Shown here one piece after another: positions 47,321-59,300 of a DNA stretch of 64,000 nt (positions within the stretch are counted from its first letter, which is position 1; each line of letters opens with the position of its first letter). The notes beneath the pieces were generated by a model. That model was not told where the DNA came from and did no database searches. It worked only from the letters and a program-made list of their open reading frames with translations. The position numbers were made by a program, and so were the translations under genes. Source of the DNA: Pleodorina starrii (lineage: Eukaryota; Chlorophyta; Chlorophyceae; Chlamydomonadales; Volvocaceae); contig BRXU01000037.1 in assembly GCA_030267565.1 (NCBI GenBank), positions 1 through 64,000 on the forward strand, read 5' to 3'.

Positions 47321-50300
47321 CCGGAGCCCGCAGCTGACGGCGCTGCCGCCCCCGCCCCGTCGGAGCCCGCGGCCTCCACCTGCTGCGCCGACGGCTGCTG
47401 CTGCTCGTCAGTGGTGGCGCTGCTGGCGCGGATGCGCTGACCCATGGGGCACAGACGGTTGAGCGCGGCGACGGTCACGAGCGGCGCCGGCAGCGCAGGC
47501 TCGCTGGCGGACGCGCCGCCGTCGGCGCTGCCCGCCGTGCTGAAGCCGCCGCCGGAGGAGGTACGGCCCCTCACCAGCACGTACGACAGCGAGCTCGCGG
47601 CGCTGCTCTGCGCTGCCGCTGCGCCCGTCGTGCCGTCGCCGGCTGGGGACGCCGGCGCGCTGGGCACCAACGGCAGCAGAGCCGCGCCCGACGTCGTCGC
47701 CGCCACCGCCAGCTGCCGCCGCAAGGCGGCCACTCGGCCGTAGCAGCTCGCCGCGTCCGCCAGCAGCTGCTGCAGCACCTGCGCTGTCAGCGCCAGCACT
47801 GGCGCAGCCGCCGGAGCCGGAGGCGGCGGCGTCGCCGGAGCCGCCGGGGTCAGGTCGTCGCCCTCCACCTGCGGGCCCGCAGGAGCCAGGGCCGGCGGCG
47901 CCGCCGCTGCGGCGGCGGCGTCCTGCAGCCGTACCATCCGTACTGGTTGTGCCAGCAGTGCGAAGGAGCGGGTGGTTCCGGCGGCCCATCCGGCGGTGAA
48001 GTCGCGCACGCTGCCGCTGATGACAGAGGCGGTGGCGGGTGCGGAGTGCAGGAAGACGGTCTCGCCCACGAAGGGCGCCTCGGGCTTGTGGCTGCGGGGC
48101 GAGCAGGACGCGGACGTGGGCGCGCGGCAGCAGTGTCAGGGAGGTCAGTCGGGTCGGGTTAGGTCCGCCGGCTGGCGCCACACTTGTCCTCCTGGCAAGG
48201 AACCCAGGTGTGTGTATTGCATATGTGTATGCATGGGTACGCAACGCGCACTCCGTTCCTCCGATTGGTCTCGGTTCCAGCCGTTCGGTCCTCTTGTGTT
48301 GCCACCGCCAGCCCAGCTTCGCTGCCGCACGCCCCACACCTCCCCACTTCTTCCCCTGCACCCCACGTTTGCCCCCTCAGTCCCACTCCGGAGAGCGCCC
48401 TAACCAACGGCAACTGCCCGACCCCGGCCCGGCTCGCTCACGTGAATGCGATGGACTTGAGGTAGGATGCGGTCCACAGCGTGTCCCGCACCGCCGTGTC
48501 CCACTCCAGCAGAGTGAAGGCGGAGGTGGGTCGGTAGCGGGCCAAGAAGTCCAGCTGGTCATCGGGCCTGGAGGAGGGTAAGGAGCAATATACCGCAGCG
48601 AATAGGGAAGGGGACGGACCGGGGGAAAGGGGTTACAATACCGGTTGCCGAGACGAGCCAGGGATCACACCCAGACGGCCACCCGACCGATGATTTGCAC
48701 ACGCCGGCCCCTCGCCCTCGCCGTCGCCCACCTGTCCGCCATTGCATACACGTGCAGCAGGAACGCCTCCCAGGCAGGCAGCGGCGGCGGGGGCGGTTCC
48801 GCCCTGGCGGCCACAGCGGCTGCCTGGCCGTTGCGGTGCAGCTCCTGCAGCGCCTCGACCATGCCGTACAGTATCGTCCAGCTGTACTGCAGCTCCTCCC
48901 AGGCGTATCCCGCTCGGCTGTTGGCCGCCCGCGCCTGCTCCTCCGCCATGAGCTCCCACTGGCTCCGAGGGAGGCCGGGCGGGGCCAGACCGCCCACGTA
49001 GTCCATCTGAGCCGAGTGGCCCTAAAGAGGGCGAAGAGGGGCAAGGGGACGAGGAGTAACGCGGGTGGGTGTCAGATAAGCACCCGCAAGTGTTTGGAAA
49101 GGGTGCAGCAACAGCAGCAGCAGCAGCTACTGGGTCGAGCGGGTTGGTGGCGCATTCACAAGGACAACAATACCGGCAGTGCCGCTCACGCACACATGCA
49201 TCCATGCAGCACGCCGCCCAATGCATGCCCCAACCGCCACAAGCACCACCAGCCAATCGCCTCAATCGCCGCACCTGCTCCTCCAGCAGCCTTCCCACCA
49301 TGGCAAACTCCTCCATGTCCAGGTCTGGCCGCCAGGTCGCCACCCAGTTGCGCAGCTGGAACCAGGGCTGCGACAGCACCTCGCAGCACCGCCGCAGCCG
49401 CGGATCCTCCAGCAGCAGCAGCACCGCCGCACACAAGCCACCAGAGCCGCTGTCGTTGCCCGCGGAAGCAGCCGCAGTAGCAGCAGCAGCAGGGGAAGAA
49501 GCGGGCTGCGGCTGCAGCTGCACCGCCACCTCGTACGCTACTGCCGCCGCGAAGCCGACGCCCACCACGGCGGCCGTCAGGGTCCGGCCGCCTTCGGAGC
49601 CGGCGGTGGCCGGCCCGGCGGCGGTCCGCCGCAAGGCCGGCGCTGCGCGCCGGCGGCCGGCCCCTGCGGCGGCGGCTCCGCCGCCGCCGCCCGACCTCAT
49701 CAGCGGCTCGACGGCGGCCCTGGCGATGGCGCAGAGCTGCGCTGCCAGCGCCTGAGCACTGCGGATCTGCGACAGGCGGCTGTTGGACGGAAGCTGCAGG
49801 CTGTAGCAGGGGCACTGCAGCCCGGCTACAGCCGCCTCCAGCGCCGGCGGCAGGCGCTGCCCGTCGCCGATCACGAAGACGACGTCAACGCCCTCGAGCT
49901 GCTCAACCATGGGCCCCCCGGCCTCGTCGACGCCGCGGCCGCGGCCGCCCTTGACGGCTCGCGCGCCGGAACTGGCGTGGCCGCCTGCGGCGGCCTTAGC
50001 TGCGCTGTTTATCGGCGTAGCGGTGGCGGATGCGTCGCGGTTGCCAGTTGCTCCCGCGCCCGTGGGCAGCGGCAGCGTGTTCCCGGCGCCGGAGCCGGTG
50101 CCGTCGCCTCCACCGGTGGCGTTCGGTGCCGTACCGGCGAGCTGGTGGGCCCGGCCGATGTCGACGCCCATGCGCTCCAGGTATTCGGCGAGGCCGTCCA
50201 CCTGAATCCGGATCCGGATCCGAAAGTCAGGGCCCCAAATTCCGACGAGATACTTTCGCCGTAAGGGCGCTTCATGGGTTGGAAAGCTCCATGGGATGAT

Positions 50301-53300
50301 GCGGGCAATCAAATGCAAGTTCTAGCCCAGATCTAGCGAGCGACCAGCCGTCCCCGTTCACCCGCTGCCTTTGCCTTCAAGTTGAACCTATCCCCTCGGT
50401 CTACCTCTTCTGACGGCAGGGGCCAGCCCGAGCCCGCTGCTCCGCCGCCGCCTGTGCCTGCGTCCCGCCGCAGCGTCTCCGCCCAGCCGAAGGCGCCCAG
50501 GTGCTGCTTCAGCGCCGAGACCATGTACGACATGTCCCGCACGCCCTGGCGCAGCAGGCTGAAGTGGTCGCCCGGCACGTCGATGACCTTCCAGTCGGTT
50601 GATGGGAACGGGAGAGATAGGGGGAAATAGACGATGTAGTGAGAAGGGCGGGACATGATGTTCGTGATGCGTTGTGATGAGACACTGTTCCTTTCCACCA
50701 ACGAAGGCGGGTACCGACATATATGCACCATTCCTCCTTTCCTCTGCCGTCAAGAACACCCGTACGCACCCCCACGGCGTCGCAACGCGCAACCGCAACC
50801 TGCAACCACAACCTGCAACCGCTACATGCAACCGCAACCTGCAACCGCTACATGCAACCGCCGCCTGCAACCGCTACCTGCAACCGCAGCCTGCAACCGC
50901 AACGCGCACCCGCTTACCTGCAGGTCGGTGCACAGGTCGTGCCAGCAGATGCCGTGTGCGTACGCCCAGAACCTGAAGGGAGGGTTGGGAGGGCGGTTCA
51001 GAGGTTTTTAACCTCTGGGGGGCTAGGGGAGAGGAGTGGGGCCCGAGGGGAAGTCTTTGGGAGGGGCCCCGCCCCCCCAAAATCGACTGCGCCCAGTGGG
51101 GTGAGCTGACAGGGCTCCAGCAGAGCCCGCCAGTCTACCGCCCTTACACACCGGAAAACCCGGGCAACCGGGGCAGCAGCAGCCCCCGGCCCTGCCCGCA
51201 GGCTCCCCCCCACCTGGAGTCGTTGACGTAGTCGCAGGCGCCCGGCACCGCAGCCCGGAAGTACAGCACCCGGGCGCCCAGCAGCCGCCCGGCGAAGCGG
51301 TGGCGCCGCATGTCGGAAATCTGGGCGGGGGGAAGGCAGCCGAGAGGGAAAGCAGCCGGCCGGGCCCACGAATGAGGGAGGCGGGGGGTGCAGCAGGCGT
51401 TAGTACATCACACACACACACCCGACGGAGAGGCTCCACCACCAGCCGCCGGTACGAAGCGGAGGAGGCAGGACTATCTGCTGCCACTGTCGCTGCTGGC
51501 TCGGGCGACACACAGTTGCTGGCTGGAAAAGCCCCGCGAACCTCCGCGGGGCTGTCGCTGGTGACAAACCTCCTCCCCCGCCCCCACCCTCGCCCCTCCG
51601 CACCTGGCTTCCCTGCTTGACCGACAGCGCCACGTACTCAACCTGCCGCCGCACCTCCTCCACCGGCATCGCGTCGTCGCGCATCACCCGCCAGATGGGC
51701 GCGAAGAACTCGTACTTCTGAGCCAGGCTCATGGACTTCCACTCGTCGCTCTCGCGGGGGTGCGTGATGCTGCGGCGGTGAGCAGGTCGAGCAGGGAAGC
51801 GGGGAAGGGTTGACATGCAAGGAGCCCGGGACGCGGTGCTTTTATGCCCCCCCCTGGCTAGCTGGCCTTGGGCGGACGTTACGCCCCGGCAGTGCACAGC
51901 ATCCGCCCCGAGCCATTCCCGCCGCCCTCTCAGCCACTTCCCTCCTACCCTCCCCCTCATCTCTCGCGCCCGCAAGCACGCGCGCCCGCTCGCTCGCACC
52001 TGGACCCCAGCCCGATCGCGTCCCTGCCCAGCGCCCCCAGAATCATCTCCATCAGCTCCAGCGCGTCCTCCTCCGTGCACTCGGTGGCGTCGGGCTGCAG
52101 CGGTCGAACCTGCTCCGGTCGGGGTGTGTCCATGATGATGAGCAGTCCCACGGTGTGGCCCCACTCCTCCAGCAGCAGGGCGATGGCCATGGCCACCGCG
52201 CCGCCGTAGGAGTGGCCGCCGATGAGGAAGGGACCCTCGGGCTGCACGGCCAGGATGTCCAGCGCGTTGCGGCGGGCAAGGCTGCGGGAGGGGGCGGGGT
52301 GGCGGGGAAGAGGAAGAAAGGGGGGCGGAGGGTTATTAGGGACGGGGCGTAGGGCTGGGTGCGGGCACATCAGGGTATGGCTGGAAGAGGGGTGTAGGCT
52401 CCGCACCTCAGCCTTATCCACAGCGATCCGCCCTGCAACGCCCGCCGCTTCAGGCCACTGCGGCCGCATCCCAAACCAGGTGCCTTTTCTCCCCCTCCCA
52501 GCTCCTGCCCATGTACCTTTGGCCCCCCTGCCCTCCCCTCCCCGCTGCTCTCGTCTCTCGTCTCCCCCCCCCCCACCCCCCCAAGCCTCTCTCTATTTCC
52601 ACCCCTTGCCTGGCAATGTCCAAGTCGTTGTCCTTGTCCAGCACGTAGATGGGCTGATCCGCCCACTGCAGGAAGGACGAGAAGGAGAAGTACGCCGACT
52701 GCGCATTGGCCACACCGGGCGCGGCCAGGAACAGCGGCCGCGGCGCAGACGGCGGCCGGAGCACCTTGAGCAGGTTGGATGGCTGCTGGCCCGCAGCCGC
52801 ACCGACGGCGCCGCCGCTGGCGGCGTCGCCGCCGGCCTGCCGGCGGCGTCCGCGGCGGGCACTGCTGACCGCAGCCTCCTCCTCCTCCGAGTCCGCCTCC
52901 TCCGTCTCCTCCTCGGAGTCGACCTCCTCCCGCTGCTCCCCGGCGGCCGCCATCCTGCCCAGCTGTCCCTCGATGTATCCCACGATCTCCTCCACGCTCT
53001 GGTGATCGTACAGCAGCGTCACCGGCAGCGCCACGCCCAGCGCCTCGCTGAGGCCGCGGCGCAGCTCCATGCCGGCGCGGCTGTCCACACCCGCGGAGAT
53101 GAGCGGCTCGGAGGGGTGCACCGGCCGGCCCACCAGCGAGCGCACCTCCGACATGATGCGGCCGGCCAGGTGAAGCTGACGCTCCTCGACAGACATCGCC
53201 AGAAGCGCCGGATCCACGGAGACGCCGGCGGCGGCGTCAGCGGCGGCAGCGTCGAGGTCGGCGTCGGCGGCAGCGTCCGCGGCCGCGTCAGCGGCGGCGA

Positions 53301-56300
53301 CGGCGCGTGCGACGTCAGGGGTGGCAGCGTCGATGGGGACGAGTACTGCACCGCTGAGGCGCAGCACCGCCGGCGCTGCAGCCGCGGCACCGTTGGCGGT
53401 GATGGCGGCGGCGCGGATGTGGATGGGCTGCAGCGACGGCGAAGCAGCGTCAGCGCTGGCGCCGGCCAGGCCGCCGAGCCAGGCGCCGCCGCCTCCGCTG
53501 GTGTTGTCAGCGACGCCGTTGGCATCACCCGACACGTGCACAGCGCGGACACGGGCGAGGTACCACGGCGCGGCGGCGGCAGCGGTAGTGGCTGGCGTCA
53601 GCGCCGCCGCCGACAGCGCGGCGGCCTGGAGGGCCGACTCGACGGCGCGCGGCTCCAGGGGCTGTCCATCGGATGCGGGAGCGCAGTCCGCGACTGCGAA
53701 CACGGGCGCCTCGTGCCGCCGCCGCGGCAGTGGCTGTGACGGCAGCGGCGCCAGCTGCAGTGCGTGTAGCAAGGCCACCAGGCGGCCGGGGCTGTAGGCG
53801 GCTACGCCGTCCAAGGTCGCCTGCTCCCCATCGGCTGCGGCGCCTGCGGCTTCCGCCACCGCGGCGGCAGTGTTGAGGGTCGGCGCCGTCGCGACGCGCG
53901 CCAGCAGCTGCTCCGTGTCGTCGACGAAGACGCGAAGGAGCATGCCGCCGCCGGAGGACGAGGCGGATGTGGTAATGCGCAGCTCCGGAACCGGCGGCTG
54001 GCCGGCGGCGATGATGCGGCCGGGCAGCAGCTGCGGCGACGACATCACGACGTCGTGCAGGACGAAGCCCTCGCCGGCGCCGTCGGGCGACGACAGCAGC
54101 AGCCGCACGGCGGCGGCGGCGGCCGATAGCACGGCGGCGTTGGTGAGCCGCGGCGGCGGTCGGCGGCGGCCGGCGCCGGCGGGCGCGTCCGACGGGACGC
54201 CGTCCCACAGGTACGACAGCGACGGATGATCCAGGCGGACGAGCAGCGTCGCGCGGGCGCCGTGGCGGCGCGAGCGTACGACACGGGCGGACTGGACCAG
54301 CAGCTGTGGCTCCGGCGCCACCCAGTGCCGCCGGCCCGCCGCCCACGTGGCTGCGTTGCCGTACGCCGTCACGGCCGCCACCGTTGACTGCGGCGGCGCC
54401 GACGAAAGCAGCGCATGCGCGTTGGTGCCCTGCGCGCCGAAGGAGCTGACGCCGAAGACCGCCGGGCTCTCCGCCGCCTCCACTGACGCAGCCAGCGGCA
54501 GGCCCAGCACGCCGCCGCGCGCAATCAGTGCCCCGCCGCCGCCATCGCTGCCGCCAAAGGCCTCCAGCGGCGCCTCGACCAGCGGGTTGAGCGACCTCAG
54601 GTTGAACGCCGGCGGCAGCGCGCGGCGCTCCAGGGAGACCACCGTCTCCGTCAACTCCACAGCGCCGGCGGCGGCCTCCTGGTGGCCGCCGTAGCCCTTG
54701 ACGCTGGCCCAAGCGAACGGCTGACGCCGACCGCCGCCGCTGGGGCTGGCGGCCGTGTAGGCCGCGGCGGCGGCGCCCACCTCGATGGGGTCGCCCAGCG
54801 GCGTGCCGTTGGCATGCAGCTGCAGGCCGCTCACCTGCACCGGCGTCACGCCGCCGGAGCGCAGCGCCGCCACCAGCAGCTGCTGCTGCGTGGGGCCGTG
54901 CGGCGCAGTGAGCGCGCTGGACTTGCCGTTGGTGTTGACGGCCGACGCCAGCAGCACCGCCAGGCAGATGCCGCCGCCGGCGGCGGTGTCCACCGCTCGG
55001 AGCCATAGGGCCCGGCAGGCCTCTCCGCGTCCGTAGCCGTCGGCGGAGGCGTCCAGGACCTGTCGGCGGCGAACAACGTGTTGGGGATGGGACAGGTAAG
55101 GAGCCGGGGAAGGGTCTATGAGCCCGGTCGCATTTGCCAGCCCACGAACAGTCTCGCGACGCTTTGCGGTGCGATCCGTTCTGCTCCATCATCCTCCCCG
55201 CCCCCGCCCTGGCTGTCTGGCACTTCCCTCCTTTCCCATCCTCAACACATGGTGATGGCCCCTGGCGGCCCCTGTCAGGTGCCCACCTTGGACCGCCCGT
55301 CCGCCGCCAGCAGCCCTGCCGCCGCCACCATGGCAGTGGACTGGGGCACCAGATTGAGCTGCACCCCCGCAGCCACCGCCTCGCCGCACTCGCCACCCAG
55401 CAGACTGGCGGCCGCCAGGTGGGCAGCCACCAAACTGGACGAGCATGCGGTGTCGACGGAGGCGGAGGGGCCGCGCAGGCCGAGCGTGTAGGAGAGGCGG
55501 CCGGAGGCGACGGCGGAGGAGGCGGCGGTGAACGAGTACGGGCCGATCTGCGGCGGCAGCGGCGTGGCGAGGGCGAGGGCCACAACAACAAAGCGTCAAG
55601 AACCGCCAGGGCTGTGGGGCATTGTCTGGTGTACATCTTCCAGCATACACAAGAGGAGGCGGTCATGACCATGTGCGAGCCTCAGCGTCGTCTTGGAAGT
55701 GGTCGGAGTGTGACCCGTGAGGCTCAAGTGGGGTGTGGTTTGCACCGTGAAAGGGTTTCTGGGGTGTCCCCGCGCCGCCGTTGGCGATCAATATCATCAA
55801 CCACGCCCAATCTGCCATCCAGGCCATCCATCGCAAATATGAACCCTGGAACGTTATCCCCCCTATGTCCTACCTGCACGCCGTGCCGCTGTCCGAGCGC
55901 CTCGTAGTCGCTGGAGGCTATGCCCACAAACACGCCCACATCCGTGCCCAGCAGCGAGCCCAGCGACGTGTTGCCTGCCGGCACCGCCTCAATCGCCGCT
56001 CGCAGCAGCAGCCGCTGCTGCGGGTCCAGCGTGGCGGCCTCGGCTGGGGAGATGCCGTACAGTACGGCGTCGAAGAGCTCGACGCCGGGCAGGAAGGCGC
56101 CGAACTGCGGCGGCAGCGCCGCCGCCGTCGCGGCACCCGCGGCGATGCCGACGGCACCGACCCGCGGGTCGGCCACATCCCACCGGCTGAGCGGCGCGAC
56201 GGTGACGCCGTCGGCGGTCGTGGCGGGGTCCAGCAGGGACCATGGCGTGGAAGACATACCGGCAACGAGTACGACAGTGCCGGCGGCGCCGCCGCCGCGG

Positions 56301-59300
56301 CGGCGGCGGGCGGAGCCCGCCGCCGGTTGCAGGGCCGCGGAGCGGCCCTGCACCTGCTGCCGCTGCGCTGCGCTCTGCTCGAACAGGAATTCCGCGATGG
56401 CGGCGGTGGTGGGGTAGTCGAAGACCAGCGTGGCGGGCAGCTGCAGCTGCGCCGCGGCCTGTAGCGCGTTGCGCAGCTCCGTCGCCGCCAGGCTGTCCAG
56501 CCCCGCCTCCATCAGCGGAGCGTCGTCGTCCACGGGCGACCCCACCGCCGCCTCCACCGCCTCCCGCACCAGCCGCCGCAGAGCAGCGGCGTCCAGGCCG
56601 CTGCCGGCGCTGCCGGCGTCGCCGGCGGCTGCCGCGCCTTCGGCGCTGGCGGCCTCCGGCCGCCGCACGCCGCCAGGAAGCGGGGCGGCGGAGCGCAACT
56701 GCACCCCAGAGAGCTTCCAGACCGCGGTTGCTCCACCAGCAGCAGCAGCCGTTGGCTCAGGGATCGAGCCGGGCACGGTGGAGACCAGCTGAAGGTCGCA
56801 GGCGGCACCGACCGATACGGCGCCGGCGTGGAGCGGCGCAGCGGGGCCGCTGCAAGTCGCAGCCTGGCGACGTGGCGGCAGGCGGCAGGCCGCGATGTAC
56901 GACACCACACGCATGGCGCCGGCGACGCCGCCACTCCCTCCTCCGCTGCAGACCCCCTGGAGCTGCATGGCGGCCTCCAGAGCGCAGGGCAGGCCGAACA
57001 CGCCGCCGGCGGCCGGCTCGTGCACATCCAACTGCTCCAGGTCTAGCGCAATGGACGCCGTCGCGGCAGCCGCCGCCGGCTTCGCCGCCGACGCAGCGAC
57101 GCTTCCGAAGCCCAACAGCACCCGACCCAGCTCCGCCAGACGCGGGTCTGTGGAAGAAGCGGCTCCGGAACCAGGGGTCTCGGGGCCCGCGGGGCCAGAG
57201 TTCACGCTGGCGGTCGGCGCTACCAGCGTCGCCACCGTGGCAGTGAGGTGCCGTACCGGCGCGGCGCCGTCGGCGCCGCGCGTGAGCACCTCCAGCGCGC
57301 CGCCGGCGCGCAGGACGCAGAGCAGCGACCCATGGGTCTGGTTTGCTGCACCCAGATCCAGATCTAGCAGCTCCACTGGCGCGTGGAACCGCACGCCCGT
57401 CAGGCCCGCCTCCACGGCGCCGCCGCCGACCGCTGCGTTCGGCTGCAGCATGGTCACCGCGGCGGCGCACATCTCCAGCAGGAAACCGGTGGGCAGGATG
57501 GCGGCAGCGGCGCCGCTGCCGGCGGCTGGCCGGAACATGAAGCCGCTCCTGAGGAACGCCAGCTTGGCCTGGCGCAGGTCGGCCTCGAAGGCGGCCAGCG
57601 GCGGCGGTTGTCCGGAGGTGTCGGTGGTGGCGAGGAGGCCGCTGGCGGAGCCCAACCGCGGCAGCAGGAGGCTGGGCGGTGGTGTGACCCACAGGCTGTG
57701 AGGCCGCCAGGACACGGGCGCGGCGCTGGAGGCGCCGGCGGTGGTGGGGAGGTTGGGCGCCGGGTCGTCGGAGCGGGTGGTGCGCTGCAGCAGCACGTGC
57801 GCGTTGGTGCCCTGGAGAAGGAGGAGGGGGAGTGTGGGAGTGTGGGAGGGGATGATGAGGAGGGAAGAAAGGTCACAGGAGGAGGATTCGCAGCCACTTG
57901 CAGCAGTGGCTAGCCATGCATGATTAGACGGACGCAGTGGTAGCCTGACCAGTGGTCCCTGCACCCGCTAATCACTCCCGTCCGCCTGTCTCCTTTAGAT
58001 TTAGCGAAATCACGCGAGGGCAGGCATACATACCAATGCCATACACCCGGCACGGCACGAAGGCAGGGCGGTGGAACCCGCACCAGCACCAGCAAGCTGC
58101 CCACCTGGAAGGCGAATGCACTGACGCCGGTGACCAGCGCCTCCGTCGCGGGCGGCAGCGCATGGCCCGCCACGCCGCGCGGCAGCATCCAGCCGCCTCC
58201 GTCATCGCCTCCGTCGCCAGCGCCTCCACCGCCAGCCAGCGCCGCCGTCAGGTGCGGGTTGACGGCGCGCAGGTGCATAGCGGCGTGCAGCGTGTACGAC
58301 ATGAGCGACGCCACCGCGTGCGCGAGGCCCATGACGCCGCTGGCGGCCTCCGTGTGGCCGATCTTGGACTTGGCGGCGGCGAGGGCGAGCGGCGGCCGTA
58401 CTGTGGCGGCGGCGGCGCCGCCTGCGGCGGCGGCGGCGGTCTGCAGGACGGCCGCCAGGGCTCCGACCTCGATGGGGTCGCCCAGCGGTGTGCCGGTGCC
58501 GTGCATCTCGGAGCAGGTGACCTGGTGAGCCTGGGGGACGAGGGGAGGAGGGAAGAGGACGAGGCACACATGAGGGGGTGTGTGAGGCCATGAAGGTCGC
58601 GGAGAGCGGGCAGTTATTGCAGGCAACCGGCCACGACCGCCTTTCCCAGCACATCACCCCGACAGCTGCCCGACACATCAGGCATGGCGACTCACCAGCA
58701 GGCCCGCCTCCGCCAGCGCGGTGCGCACCACGGCCTGCTGCGCGGGGCCGTTGGGCGCGGTGAGGCTGCTGCTGCGGCCGTCCTGGTTGACGGCGGAAGC
58801 GCGCACGAGCGCCAGGCAGCCGCTGCCGCCGCCTCCAGCCTCCGCCGCCGCACTTCCAAACGACAGCGCCGCCATCACCAGCGCCCCCACCGCCTCGCCG
58901 CGCACGTAGCCGTCCGCGGCCGCATCCAGCGTCTTGCAGCGGCCTTCCGGTGACAGCATGCCGGCCTTCTGGAACATGGCCGTGGGCTCGGGGCATAGCA
59001 GGATGCCCACACCCGCCGCCACCGCCGCGCGCGAGCCGCCGCCCAGCACCTCCTGGAGCGCCCAGTGCGTGGCGACCAGGCTGGACGAGCAGGCGGTGTC
59101 GACGCTGACGGCGGAGCCCGTGAAGCCGTACATGTACGACAGGCGGCCGGAGGCGACGGAGAGCGCGCCGCCGGTGGCGCTGTAGGCGGAGGCGCCCACA
59201 CCGGCGCGTCTGTGGGGTGAGAAGCGGCAGCAAAGGTGAGACCAGCAGGCGGCGAAGAGAAGGTCAGCGAGTTGCGGCAGTGGCATGGCATAAGAGTCAG

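Noticed and set aside
48665..49006. GHSAQ at the start of exon 49021-48732 as the missing TE2 nucleophile
   Set aside because: It lies after the acidic-residue strand of TE2 and not in a beta-strand/turn/helix setting, and the sequence after it is helical without the small residues of a nucleophile elbow.
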